A stretch of 64,000 nt of DNA from Derxia gummosa DSM 723 (GTDB lineage: Bacteria; Pseudomonadota; Gammaproteobacteria; Burkholderiales; Burkholderiaceae_E), in NCBI RefSeq assembly GCF_000482785.1, contig NZ_AXWS01000014.1:248001-312000 (forward strand), written 5' to 3'. Position numbers and translations under genes: made by a program. Shown here piece after piece: positions 37,099 through 45,655 of the stretch. The notes under the pieces were generated by a model. It was not told the DNA's origin. It ran no database searches and saw only the letters and a program-made list of their open reading frames with translations. Numbering within the stretch: position 1 is the stretch's first letter; every line of letters starts with the position of its first letter.

Positions 37099-38292
37099 AT
37101 GACGCAGATCCACACCCGGGGCGTGTCCATCGACACCCTGCCCGGCGAAACCGTGCTCGACGCGCTCATCCGGCGCGGCCTCACCATTCCCTTCTCCTGC
37201 CGTGGCGGCAGTTGCCGCAGCTGCCTCCAGCGCTGCACGGCGGGCAGTCCGGGCCAGCGCGCGGCACGCAATCTCGCGCCCGAGCTGATCGCGCTCGGCT
37301 ACTTCCTGCCCTGCATCTGCGTGCCCGAGACCGAACTGAGCTTCGAGCCGCCCGATCCCGCGCACTTCTGGATCGGCGCCCTGCTCGCCAGCCGCGACGC
37401 CCTGCCCGACGGCGGCTGGAAATGCCGGTTCGAGCCGCTCACCCCGATCGCCTGCGCGCCCGGCAGCCGGCTCCATCTGCGCGGCCCGGGCGGCGAGACC
37501 GGCGGCGCCGTCGCCGCGAGCGACCCGGCGCGGGACTTCTATCTCGACCTGGTGTTCGGCGCCGACGACGCCTTCGCGCTGGCCGTGATCGCCGCGCTCG
37601 CCGAGGGCGACACGATCGAGATGCAGCTCGCGCCCGACCCGGGCGCCGACGCGCCGGCCGTGACGGTGGCGGCCGACAGCCCGACGCCGGACGCCGATGC
37701 CGCGAGCGCCCCGCCCGCCCATCCCGAGCCGGCCGCGCCGCCCGCCGATCCGGCGCTCTGGGCCGCGCTCGGCGACGGCGCGCTCGTGCGCGAGGTGCTG
37801 GAGGACTTCTACACGCGGGTCTACGCCGACCCGCTGCTCGCGCCCTTCTTCCACAAGTTCACGCAGGCGCGGCTGGTCGAGAAGCAGTACTCCTTCCTCA
37901 AGGAGCTGATCACGGGCGAGAAGGTGTATTTCGGCAACCGGCCGCGCAACTCGCATCACTGGATGGTGATTTCGGACGCGCTGTTCGACCACCGCGAGCA
38001 GCTCATGCTCACCGTGCTGCGCGAGCACGGCCTGACCGAAGACCTCGTGCGGCGCTGGCACGCGATCGAGAACCACTACCGCGGCGAGATCGTGAAGCCC
38101 GCGCCCTGGCCCAAGAAGGTGGGCGAGTTCGAGGCGCCGGTCGGCGGCTTCGGCGAGATGGTGATGGAGGTGGGCTCGGTCTGCGACGGCTGCGGCGGCG
38201 AGATCGATGCCGGCGAGACGGTGCGCTACCACCTGCGCGAGGGGACGGTGTTCTGCGCGCGCTGCGGTGGCGGGGCGCTGAAGGCGGCGTGA
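37099..38292 (+). CDS. Ferredoxin / degenerate flavin-domain / truncated-globin / zinc-ribbon fusion
   Basis: 397 residues. Residues 1-85 are a plant-type 2Fe-2S ferredoxin with ligands in SCRGGSCRSC and the last Cys in FLPCICVP. Residues about 95-185 align with the flavin-binding part of ferredoxin reductases (WKCRFEPLTPIACAPGSRLH; LAEGDTIEMQLAP) but lack the RxYS flavin motif, so FAD binding is doubtful. Residues about 225-350 are a truncated hemoglobin: DFYTRVYADPLLAPFF, then a proximal-His region NSHHWMVISDALF. The last 40 residues hold two Cys pairs (CDGCGG and CARCGG), a likely zinc ribbon. An electron-transfer or NO/O2-sensing role is inferred. Confidence 0.83.
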   Translation: MTQIHTRGVSIDTLPGETVLDALIRRGLTIPFSCRGGSCRSCLQRCTAGSPGQRAARNLAPELIALGYFLPCICVPETELSFEPPDPAHFWIGALLASRDALPDGGWKCRFEPLTPIACAPGSRLHLRGPGGETGGAVAASDPARDFYLDLVFGADDAFALAVIAALAEGDTIEMQLAPDPGADAPAVTVAADSPTPDADAASAPPAHPEPAAPPADPALWAALGDGALVREVLEDFYTRVYADPLLAPFFHKFTQARLVEKQYSFLKELITGEKVYFGNRPRNSHHWMVISDALFDHREQLMLTVLREHGLTEDLVRRWHAIENHYRGEIVKPAPWPKKVGEFEAPVGGFGEMVMEVGSVCDGCGGEIDAGETVRYHLREGTVFCARCGGGALKAA

Positions 38293-38387
38293 GGCAGGCG
38301 GCACGGCGGTCATGCGCCGAAGGCAGCGTGGAACCGGCAAGGCTGCCGAGTCGGCGGCCGGCAAGCCGCCACCGACGCGGCAGCGCC

Positions 38388-38753
38388 TCAGCCCGCGAAG
38401 GGCTTCATCTCGAACAGCTCCGGATGAATCTTCGGATACACGCGCAACCAGGTGAGCGTGGCCGGGCCGAGCAGGCGGATGGCTTCCCACACGACGGCGC
38501 TCTGCTCGTCGCCGTCGCCCGCGTCGAGCGCCGCGAGCACGCGCGCCCAGCCGGGCCAGTCGATCTTGGCGAGGGCGGTGCGCACCTCGGGCTCCAGGTT
38601 GCGCGCGGTCTCGGCCACGGTGCGGTAGTGCTTGCGGACCTCGGCGCGCGTGAGGCGCGAGCGGCGGAACTCGGCCTCCTCGACGTTCTCGACGAGGATG
38701 AGGGCGTTCATGCAGCTATCGCGCATGAGCGACAGCATGGCGGCGGTGATCAT
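38388..38753 (-). CDS. HepT-like (DUF86-type) protein, orphan
   Basis: 121 residues, all helical. The middle block (LTRAEVRKHYRTVAETARNL ... KIDWPGWARVL) resembles the HepT/DUF86 toxin family, whose members are RNases paired with an MntA-type nucleotidyltransferase antitoxin. The catalytic RX4HXY motif is not visible where expected, and no MntA gene is next to it. It is probably a diverged, inactive or repurposed relative. The ATG at 38753 is the first of several near the family start. Function not established. Confidence 0.58.
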   Translation of the reverse strand: MITAAMLSLMRDSCMNALILVENVEEAEFRRSRLTRAEVRKHYRTVAETARNLEPEVRTALAKIDWPGWARVLAALDAGDGDEQSAVVWEAIRLLGPATLTWLRVYPKIHPELFEMKPFAG

Positions 38754-38955
38754 CTGAGGCTTCCGGTCGGGTTTTGCGGACGGGCCGAAGAATAGGCCCA
38801 CGCCGCGTGGGGGCAAGCGCCGCATGCGGGCTGCGCGATACTCGCGGATTCCCCGCGCGCGATCCCGCGCGCGACCGGGCCGCCCGCCAGCCACCGCCGC
38901 GCCGCGCGCGGCGCCTGCCACGGCCGGCCCGCCCTGCTCTTACGGGACCCAGACC

Positions 38956-40809
38956 ATGCCCCAATACCGCTCACGCACCTCGACCGCCGGCCGCAACATG
39001 GCCGGCGCCCGCGCGCTCTGGCGCGCCACCGGCATGAAGGATGACGACTTCAGCAAGCCGATCATCGCCATCGCCAACAGCTTCACGCAGTTCGTGCCGG
39101 GCCATGTCCACCTCAAGGACCTCGGCCAGCTCGTCGCGCGCGAGATCGAGGCGGCGGGCGGCGTGGCCAAGGAGTTCAACACCATCGCCGTCGATGACGG
39201 CATCGCGATGGGCCACAGCGGCATGCTGTATTCGCTGCCCTCGCGCGACCTGATCGCCGACTCGGTCGAGTACATGGTCAACGCGCACTGCGCCGACGCG
39301 CTCGTCTGCATCAGCAACTGCGACAAGATCACCCCCGGGATGCTGATGGCCGCGATGCGCCTCAACATCCCCGCCGTGTTCGTGTCGGGCGGCCCGATGG
39401 AAGCCGGCAAGGTGAAGTGGGAAGCCAAGATCATCCCCGTCGATCTGATCGACGCGATGATCAAGGCCGGCGACGACAAGGTAAGCGACGCCGAAGTGGC
39501 CGAGTACGAACGCTCGGCCTGCCCGACCTGCGGCTCGTGCTCGGGCATGTTCACCGCCAACTCGATGAACTGCCTGACCGAGGCGCTCGGCCTGTCGCTG
39601 CCCGGCAATGGCTCGATCGTCGCGACGCATGCCGACCGCAAGCAGCTCTTTCTCGAAGCCGGCCGCAAGGCGGTCGAGATCGCGCGCCGCTACTACGAGC
39701 AGGGCGACGAATCGGTGCTGCCGCGCTCCATCGCCACCTTCGCCGCCTTCGAGAACGCGATGAGCCTTGACGTTGCGATGGGCGGCTCGACCAACACCGT
39801 GCTGCACCTGCTCGCCGCCGCGCGCGAAGCCGGCGTGGACTTCACGATGAAGGACATCGACCGCCTCTCGCGCCGCGTGCCCTGTCTGAGCAAGGTGGCG
39901 CCGGCCAAGAACGACGTGCACATGGAAGACGTGCACCGCGCCGGCGGGATCATGGCCATCCTCGGCGAGCTGGACCGCGCGGGCCTCATCAACCGCGACG
40001 TGCCGACGATCCATTCGCCGACGCTCGGCGCGGCGATCGCGAAGTACGACGTGACGGTCACGGCCGACGAGGCGGTGAAGGACTTCTTCCGGGCCGCGCC
40101 CGGCGGCGTGCCGACCCAGGTCGCGTTCAGCCAGGACCGCCGCTATCCCTCGCTCGACACCGATCGCGCGAAGGGCGTCATCCGCAACAAGGAAAACGCC
40201 TTCAGCCAGGACGGCGGCCTCGCCGTGCTGTACGGCAACATCGCGCGCAACGGCTGCATCGTGAAGACGGCGGGCGTCGATGAATCCATCCTCAAGTTCA
40301 CCGGCCGCGCGCGCGTGTTCGAGAGCCAGGACGACGCGGTCGAGGCCATCCTCGGCGACAAGATCGTCGCGGGCGACATCGTCGTCATCCGCTACGAAGG
40401 CCCCAAAGGTGGACCCGGAATGCAGGAAATGCTCTACCCGACGAGCTATCTGAAGTCGAAGGGTCTGGGCAAGGCCTGCGCGCTGCTGACCGACGGCCGC
40501 TTCTCGGGCGGCACGTCGGGTCTGTCGATCGGCCATGCCTCGCCCGAGGCGGCGATGGGCGGCGACATCGCGCTGGTGGAGAACGGCGACACCATCGTCA
40601 TCGACATCCCGAACCGCACTATCCATCTCGACGTGGGCGAGTCGCTGATCGCGCAACGCCGCTCGGCCGAACTGGCGCGCGGCGACCGCGCCTTCAAGCC
40701 GCGCACCCGCGAACGTCATGTGAGCGCGGCGCTGCAAGCCTATGCAGCCCTCACCACCAGCGCCGACACCGGCGCGGTGCGCGACGTGACGCAGATCCTG
40801 CGCGGCTGA
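38956..40809 (+). CDS. ilvD: Dihydroxy-acid dehydratase
   Basis: 617 residues, near the E. coli length. It dehydrates 2,3-dihydroxy-isovalerate and -methylvalerate in valine, leucine and isoleucine synthesis, using an Fe-S cluster and Mg. Fe-S ligand region: [11 protein letters not shown] and [21 protein letters not shown]-terminal active-site block: [21 protein letters not shown]. The ATG at 38956 gives the standard start [21 protein letters not shown] copy of the recurrent near-palindrome is near its end (40733). Confidence 0.97.
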   Translation: MPQYRSRTSTAGRNMAGARALWRATGMKDDDFSKPIIAIANSFTQFVPGHVHLKDLGQLVAREIEAAGGVAKEFNTIAVDDGIAMGHSGMLYSLPSRDLIADSVEYMVNAHCADALVCISNCDKITPGMLMAAMRLNIPAVFVSGGPMEAGKVKWEAKIIPVDLIDAMIKAGDDKVSDAEVAEYERSACPTCGSCSGMFTANSMNCLTEALGLSLPGNGSIVATHADRKQLFLEAGRKAVEIARRYYEQGDESVLPRSIATFAAFENAMSLDVAMGGSTNTVLHLLAAAREAGVDFTMKDIDRLSRRVPCLSKVAPAKNDVHMEDVHRAGGIMAILGELDRAGLINRDVPTIHSPTLGAAIAKYDVTVTADEAVKDFFRAAPGGVPTQVAFSQDRRYPSLDTDRAKGVIRNKENAFSQDGGLAVLYGNIARNGCIVKTAGVDESILKFTGRARVFESQDDAVEAILGDKIVAGDIVVIRYEGPKGGPGMQEMLYPTSYLKSKGLGKACALLTDGRFSGGTSGLSIGHASPEAAMGGDIALVENGDTIVIDIPNRTIHLDVGESLIAQRRSAELARGDRAFKPRTRERHVSAALQAYAALTTSADTGAVRDVTQILRG

Positions 40810-40817
40810 TGCCACCG

Positions 40818-40846
40818 GGGCGCGGCCGGCGATCCGGCCCGCGCCC
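40818..40846 (+). terminator. Strong hairpin after ilvD without a U-tract
   Basis: GGGCGCGGCCGG-CGAT-CCGGCCCGCGCCC, a 12-bp stem with one bulged base, starting 9 bases after the ilvD stop. No T-run follows, so it may stop transcription weakly or protect the 3' end. Confidence 0.4.
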
Positions 40847-41015
40847 GATCCACGCGGACCGGCGCAATGCCGGGCCGAAGTCGAAGCCCGCCATCATCCG
40901 CAAGCCCCCGCCATCCGTCGGCGCCCCGGGCATGCCCGCATCAAGCTGACCTTGCATCGCGCCGTAACGCCTTTGTCCGCGTGCGTCCCGCGCGGCCGTC
41001 CGTCCGGTTCCCCCG

Positions 41016-43247
41016 ATGCAAGGCAGTCACCAGCCCCTCCTCGTCCTGCTGTCACTGGTTGTCGCGACCGGCGCCTCGTACACGGCGCTGCTGCTCGCGG
41101 ACCGGCTGGCGGGCGCGCGGCCGGCGCGGCGGCTGGCCTGGCTGGGCGCGGGCGCGCTGGCGCTCGGCACCGGCATCTGGTCGATGCATTTCATCGGCAT
41201 GCTCGCCTTCGAGCTGCCGATCGCCGTCGGCTATGACCGCTGGCTCACATTCCTGTCCTGGCTGCTCGCGCTCAAGGCCTCGTTCATCGCGCTCTACCTG
41301 ACGCTGCGCGATCCGCTGCCGCCGTGGCGCGGCACGCTCGGCGCGATCGTGATCGGCGGCGGCATCAGCGAGATGCATTACGAGGGCATGGCCGCGCTGC
41401 GCATGCTGCCGGCCATCGAGTACCGAGACGACCTGTTCGCCGCGTCGATCGGGATCGCCATCGCCACCTCGGGCGCGGCCATCGTGATCCTGCGCGCCTT
41501 GCAACGCCGGCATGCGGGCAGTCGTCTGGCGCCGGCCGCCGCCGCGCTGGTCATGGGCATCGCGATCACCGGCATGCACTACACGGCGATGGCGGCGGCC
41601 CGCTTCGCGCCCGGCACGGTGTGCGGCGCGCTGGCCGACGGCCTCGGGCCGGACAACCTCGTCGCCACGGTCACCGTCGGCGCGCTGGGTCTGCTCACGC
41701 TCGGCGCGCTGCTGGCCGAATTCGATCGCCAGTCGCATCACCGCCGCGCCGCGCATGCGCGCTCGATGGCGCGGGCCCAGGCCGAGATCCATCGCCTGAG
41801 CGCGCGTGACCCGCTCACCGGCCTGCCCAACCGGCGCCGGCTCGAACGGCGGCTGCGCCTCGCGAGCCTGCGCGCGCGCCGCGAGCAGGGCCGGCTCGCG
41901 CTGCTGCACCTCAATCTCGACGGCTTCCACGCGGTCAACGACGGCCTCGGCCATGCCGTCGGCGACGCGCTGCTGCGCGACGTCGCGGCCGACCTCGCGG
42001 CGCAATGCGGCGCGGGCCGGCGCGATTCCCGCGCCGACGCGCCCGGGCGTGAGCCGGTCCGGCCCGCTGGCGGTTGCGAGCTGGCCCGGCCGGACGGCGA
42101 CGACTTCCTGCTGCTGTGGCGCGACCCGCCGGGCGCCGACGCCGTCATCGCGCTGGCCGGCGCCCTGCTCGGGGCGGTGCGCCGACCGCGCGTCGTGGCC
42201 GGCCATGAACTGCGCGTGACCGCGTCGATCGGCATCGCGCTGCAGCCCGACCACGCCGACGCCGACCACGAGCTTCGCGTGCGCGCCGATGCCGCGATGC
42301 AGGCCGCCAAGCGCGCCGGGCGCGACTGCCATGTGGTGTACGACGCCTCGCTCACGCCCGTCAGTGCCGACATGCTGCGGCTCCAGGGCGAGCTGCTGCG
42401 CGCCCTCGCCGCGAACGAGCTGGAGCTGTTCCTGCAACCCAAGATCGGCACGCGCGACGCCCGCGTCACCAGCGCCGAGGCGCTGCTGCGCTGGCGCCAT
42501 CCGCGCCGCGGCCTGCTCGGGCCGGGCGACTTCCTGCCCGTGGCCGAATGCTTCGGCCTCGTCAACGCGATCGGCGACTGGGTGATCGAGGCCGGCTGCG
42601 CGCTCGCGTCGCGCCTGGCCGACCGCGGCCGCGTCATCAGCGTCGCCGTCAACCTGTCGGCCACGCAGTTCCGCCAGCCCGACCTCGCGCGGCGCATCGG
42701 CGAGGCGATGCGCCGCCACCGCATCGATGGCAGCGCGCTGGTCATCGAGATCACCGAAAGCTCGGCCATCGCCGATCCGGTCAGCTTCGTCGCGCGTCTC
42801 GGCGAACTGCGCGCGCTCGGCGTGGACGTGGCGCTCGACGACTTCGGCACCGGCTATTCGAGCCTGTCCTATCTGCGGCTGGTGCGCGCGCGCCAGCTCA
42901 AGCTCGACCGCGCCTTCGTGCAGGACATCGCCAGCTGCGACGAGAGCCGCCTCATCGTCGAGGCCATCCTGCGGCTGGCCGGCGCGATCGGCATGAAGAC
43001 CGTGGCCGAGGGCATCGAGACCGAGGCCCAGGCGCGCGCGCTGACCGAACTCGGCTGCGACGAATTGCAGGGCTATCTGTACTCGGTGCCGCTGGCCGAG
43101 GCCGACTTCCTCGCCTGGCTCGACGCGCGCGAACACCTGCCCGACAGCCTCGCCGCGCCGCCCCGGCTGCGCTCGGCCGCCCGGCCCGAGGCCGACACGC
43201 TGCGCGCGCTCAACCGCCTGAGCACGCTCGACGCCGGCTCGCGCTGA
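41016..43247 (+). CDS. MHYT-GGDEF-EAL cyclic-di-GMP protein
   Basis: 743 residues. The N-terminal MHYT membrane sensor (1-230, about seven helices) has three MH motifs: SMHFIGML, EMHYEGMA and GMHYTAMA, proposed to bind metal and sense O2, CO or NO. The GGDEF domain (about 255-420) has a DGDDF in place of GGDEF, so cyclase activity is doubtful. The EAL domain (about 450-700) keeps SAEALLRW, NLSATQFRQ, ITESSA and DDFGTGYSSLSYL, and should hydrolyse c-di-GMP. The likely net role is a gas- or redox-tuned phosphodiesterase affecting biofilm or motility. Confidence 0.92.
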   Translation: MQGSHQPLLVLLSLVVATGASYTALLLADRLAGARPARRLAWLGAGALALGTGIWSMHFIGMLAFELPIAVGYDRWLTFLSWLLALKASFIALYLTLRDPLPPWRGTLGAIVIGGGISEMHYEGMAALRMLPAIEYRDDLFAASIGIAIATSGAAIVILRALQRRHAGSRLAPAAAALVMGIAITGMHYTAMAAARFAPGTVCGALADGLGPDNLVATVTVGALGLLTLGALLAEFDRQSHHRRAAHARSMARAQAEIHRLSARDPLTGLPNRRRLERRLRLASLRARREQGRLALLHLNLDGFHAVNDGLGHAVGDALLRDVAADLAAQCGAGRRDSRADAPGREPVRPAGGCELARPDGDDFLLLWRDPPGADAVIALAGALLGAVRRPRVVAGHELRVTASIGIALQPDHADADHELRVRADAAMQAAKRAGRDCHVVYDASLTPVSADMLRLQGELLRALAANELELFLQPKIGTRDARVTSAEALLRWRHPRRGLLGPGDFLPVAECFGLVNAIGDWVIEAGCALASRLADRGRVISVAVNLSATQFRQPDLARRIGEAMRRHRIDGSALVIEITESSAIADPVSFVARLGELRALGVDVALDDFGTGYSSLSYLRLVRARQLKLDRAFVQDIASCDESRLIVEAILRLAGAIGMKTVAEGIETEAQARALTELGCDELQGYLYSVPLAEADFLAWLDAREHLPDSLAAPPRLRSAARPEADTLRALNRLSTLDAGSR

Positions 43248-43322
43248 CCGGGCCGCCCAGGCAGCCGGCGCCACGATTGCCGCTGGCCGGTCCGTGGCCC
43301 GCGCGGGCGCCGCCCGCCACGT

Positions 43323-44186
43323 TCAGGCCCGCGCCGGATAGGTCAGCAGACCGAAGTGCAGCAGGTTGAGCAGCAGGTGCGCGAGCATCGCCGCCGCCAG
43401 TCCGCCGCGCTGCCAGGCCAGCCCGTAGCCCAGGCCGGCCAGCGCCGCGAGCACCACCAGCAGCGGCCCGCCCGCCGCATGGACCAGACCGAAGACCAGC
43501 GCCGCCAGCAGCAGCCCGCGCATCGGCCCGAGCCGCCGCGCCAGCGCCGCCTGCAGGCCGCCGCGAAACAGCGTCTCCTCGACGAACACCGTGCCGCCGA
43601 TCTGCGCCACCAGCCAGGCCGGGCCGAAGGCCGGCCATTTCGGCGCCGCGCCGAGCGCGCCGGCCGCCACGCCCGCCCCAAGGCAGAGCGCCGCCGTCAG
43701 CGCGCCCCAGCCCAGCCCCGCCGCCAGCCAGCCGGGCCGCGCCGCCGCCGCGCGCAGCGGCGCCCAGCCCGCGAACAAGGTCAGCGCCAGCAACGGCGTG
43801 TCGAGGTTGAAGTGGAAGGAAAAGGGCAGCGCATCGGGCGTCAGCCGCGTCGGCGCGAGCACGCGCGCATTGTCGAAACCCGGCCAGCGATGCAGCAGCA
43901 GCACCGGTGCCATCAGGCCGAAGGCCAGCGGCGGCAGCCAGACGCGCCCGGCCGGCCCTGCGACCGCCAACCGGCGCCATCCGAACGTGATCAGCCCGGC
44001 GAGCGCGAGCGCCGCCAGCGCCGGCGCGCCCAGTCGGCCGTCGAGCGCCGCGACGCCGTAACCGGCGCCCGCCAGCCCCCAGCCGACCCGCCGCGCGCGC
44101 GGCCACAGAAGCGCCGGTACCGCCAGCGCGAGCAGCAGCGAGGGCAGCCAGAGGCGGGCCGGCAGGCCGGAAAAGGACATCTCCAT
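43323..44186 (-). CDS. CPBP-family intramembrane glutamic protease
   Basis: 287 residues with about eight membrane segments. The CPBP signature is present: VEETLFRGGL (catalytic Glu pair), then FGLVHAAGG and LAHLLLNLLHFG, giving the two His. Members process membrane proteins or have immunity roles; the target here is unknown. The ATG at 44186 (MEMSF) is used. It is convergent with the c-di-GMP gene, 75 bases from its stop. Confidence 0.85.
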   Translation of the reverse strand: MEMSFSGLPARLWLPSLLLALAVPALLWPRARRVGWGLAGAGYGVAALDGRLGAPALAALALAGLITFGWRRLAVAGPAGRVWLPPLAFGLMAPVLLLHRWPGFDNARVLAPTRLTPDALPFSFHFNLDTPLLALTLFAGWAPLRAAAARPGWLAAGLGWGALTAALCLGAGVAAGALGAAPKWPAFGPAWLVAQIGGTVFVEETLFRGGLQAALARRLGPMRGLLLAALVFGLVHAAGGPLLVVLAALAGLGYGLAWQRGGLAAAMLAHLLLNLLHFGLLTYPARA

Positions 44187-44401
44187 GAAGCGATCCGGAA
44201 GATTCAACGGCAGCCGATCGGCGGGCGAACGGCGCTTTTTCGAGGGCAAGCGGCGGTTTGCGCCGTCGGTCGGGCGAGTCTGCGCCGCGTGGCTGAGGCT
44301 GCCCGAAAATCCGCGCAACAACGATGGCGCGACACCTCCCAATCGCGCCGCGCCAAGAAGTTCAGCAGCCCCACTCTCCACCGCCCCGACGGACGCCAGC
44401 G

Positions 44402-45145
44402 ATGCCGACCCCCGCCGAGTTCCCGACCCGCCCGCTTGGCGGCTTCCGTATCCTCAACTGCCGGTCGGCCGAGCTGATCGGCCTGCTTACCGCACGCATG
44501 ACGGCGGGCATCAAGACGGCGCTGGTGTTCGCGAACACCAACTTCGTCGTGCAATGCCAGGACCTGCGCGATGCGATGCAGGAGCCCGACGTGCTGATCG
44601 CCAACGACGGCATCGGCCTCGACCTTGCCTCGCTCGCCATCCACGGCGAGAAGTTCGTCGACAACCTCAACGGCACCGACCTGACGCCGGCCCTGCTCCA
44701 GAGCCTGCCCAAGCCGACGCGCGTGTATCTGTACGGCGCGGCGCCCGAGTCGGTGGCCGGCGCGGTGCGGCGCATCTCGGCGCTGCCCAACGTGGTGGTG
44801 TGCGGCTATGCCGACGGCTACGGCCGGCGCATCCCGCATGACCAGATCATCGACGACATCTCGCAATGCCAGCCCGACCTGCTGCTGGTGGCGCTCGGCA
44901 ATCCGCGCCAGGAGCGCTGGATGATCGAGAACCGCGACCGGCTCGAGGTGCCGCTCACGATCGGCGTGGGCGCGCTGTTCGACTTCCTCTCGGGCAGCAA
45001 GGCACGCGCACCGGCCTTCGTGCAGAAGCTGCATCTCGAATGGGCCTTCCGGCTGATGCTGGAGCCGCGCCGTCTGCTCAAGCGATACACCTACGACATC
45101 GGCGTGTTCTTCGCGCTGTGCATGCGCATCGGCAAGCGCGTGTGA
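44402..45145 (+). CDS. WecG/TagA/CpsF-family glycosyltransferase
   Basis: 247 residues. Family motifs: ANTNFVV, LIANDGIGLDLAS, NGTDL and VALGNPRQERWM. Members (GT26) transfer a sugar from a UDP donor to an undecaprenyl-linked sugar in polysaccharide or teichoic-acid synthesis at the inner face of the membrane. The other polysaccharide genes are 10 kb away on the opposite strand, so its pathway is unclear. The ATG at 44402 gives a standard-length protein; a longer frame from 44324 has no support. The C-terminal helix (LLKRYTYDIGVFFALCM) is typical. Confidence 0.87.
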   Translation: MPTPAEFPTRPLGGFRILNCRSAELIGLLTARMTAGIKTALVFANTNFVVQCQDLRDAMQEPDVLIANDGIGLDLASLAIHGEKFVDNLNGTDLTPALLQSLPKPTRVYLYGAAPESVAGAVRRISALPNVVVCGYADGYGRRIPHDQIIDDISQCQPDLLLVALGNPRQERWMIENRDRLEVPLTIGVGALFDFLSGSKARAPAFVQKLHLEWAFRLMLEPRRLLKRYTYDIGVFFALCMRIGKRV

Positions 45146-45270
45146 GGCCGGCGCGGCAGCGGGCGCGCGATTGCGGCGCGCCGCACCGCAGCTGCCCGTG
45201 TGCCCGGCACGTCGCCCACCGAAGCTGACCGGCCAGCGCGCCTGCGGCGTGCCGGCCGGTCCGGGCATGT

Positions 45271-45630
45271 TCAACGCTCGATCGCCGTCACCACCAGTTC
45301 GCTGTCGGCCATGGCAGCGGTGAAACGCAGCTTGTCGCCGGGTTTGAGGCCGTCGAGCAGCGCCGGCGGCTTCGCCTTGAACACCATCGTCATCGCGTCC
45401 ATGTCGAGATTGGGGATGCGCTCGTGCCGGATCGTGACCGTGCCGGCCCGCGCATCCACCTTGCGCACCTCGCCGGCGACCCAGATCGGCTGAGCAGCCG
45501 CCTGACCGGCGGCCTGAGCCGTCGCGCCATGCGCAGCATGGTCATGCGCGGCCTGCTGGGCATGCAGCGGCGCGGCGACGAAGGCAAGCGCGGCCACGAC
45601 GGGCAGCGCGCGGAAGAAGCTGGATTTCAT
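45271..45630 (-). CDS. cusF: CusF-like periplasmic copper-binding protein
   Basis: 119 residues with a signal peptide (FFRALPVVAALAFVAAPLHA). A His-rich segment (HDHAAHG) is followed by the CusF/PF11604 barrel: GEVRKVDARAGTVTIRHERI, then LDMDAMTMVF. The His and two Met copper ligands (H, MTM) are visible. The Trp that caps the metal in E. coli CusF is not in the usual place. It should carry Cu(I) in the periplasm. It is last in the leftward copper operon. Confidence 0.85.
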   Translation of the reverse strand: MKSSFFRALPVVAALAFVAAPLHAQQAAHDHAAHGATAQAAGQAAAQPIWVAGEVRKVDARAGTVTIRHERIPNLDMDAMTMVFKAKPPALLDGLKPGDKLRFTAAMADSELVVTAIER

Positions 45631-45655
45631 GTTCGGGTTTCCTTTGCGGGAGAAG

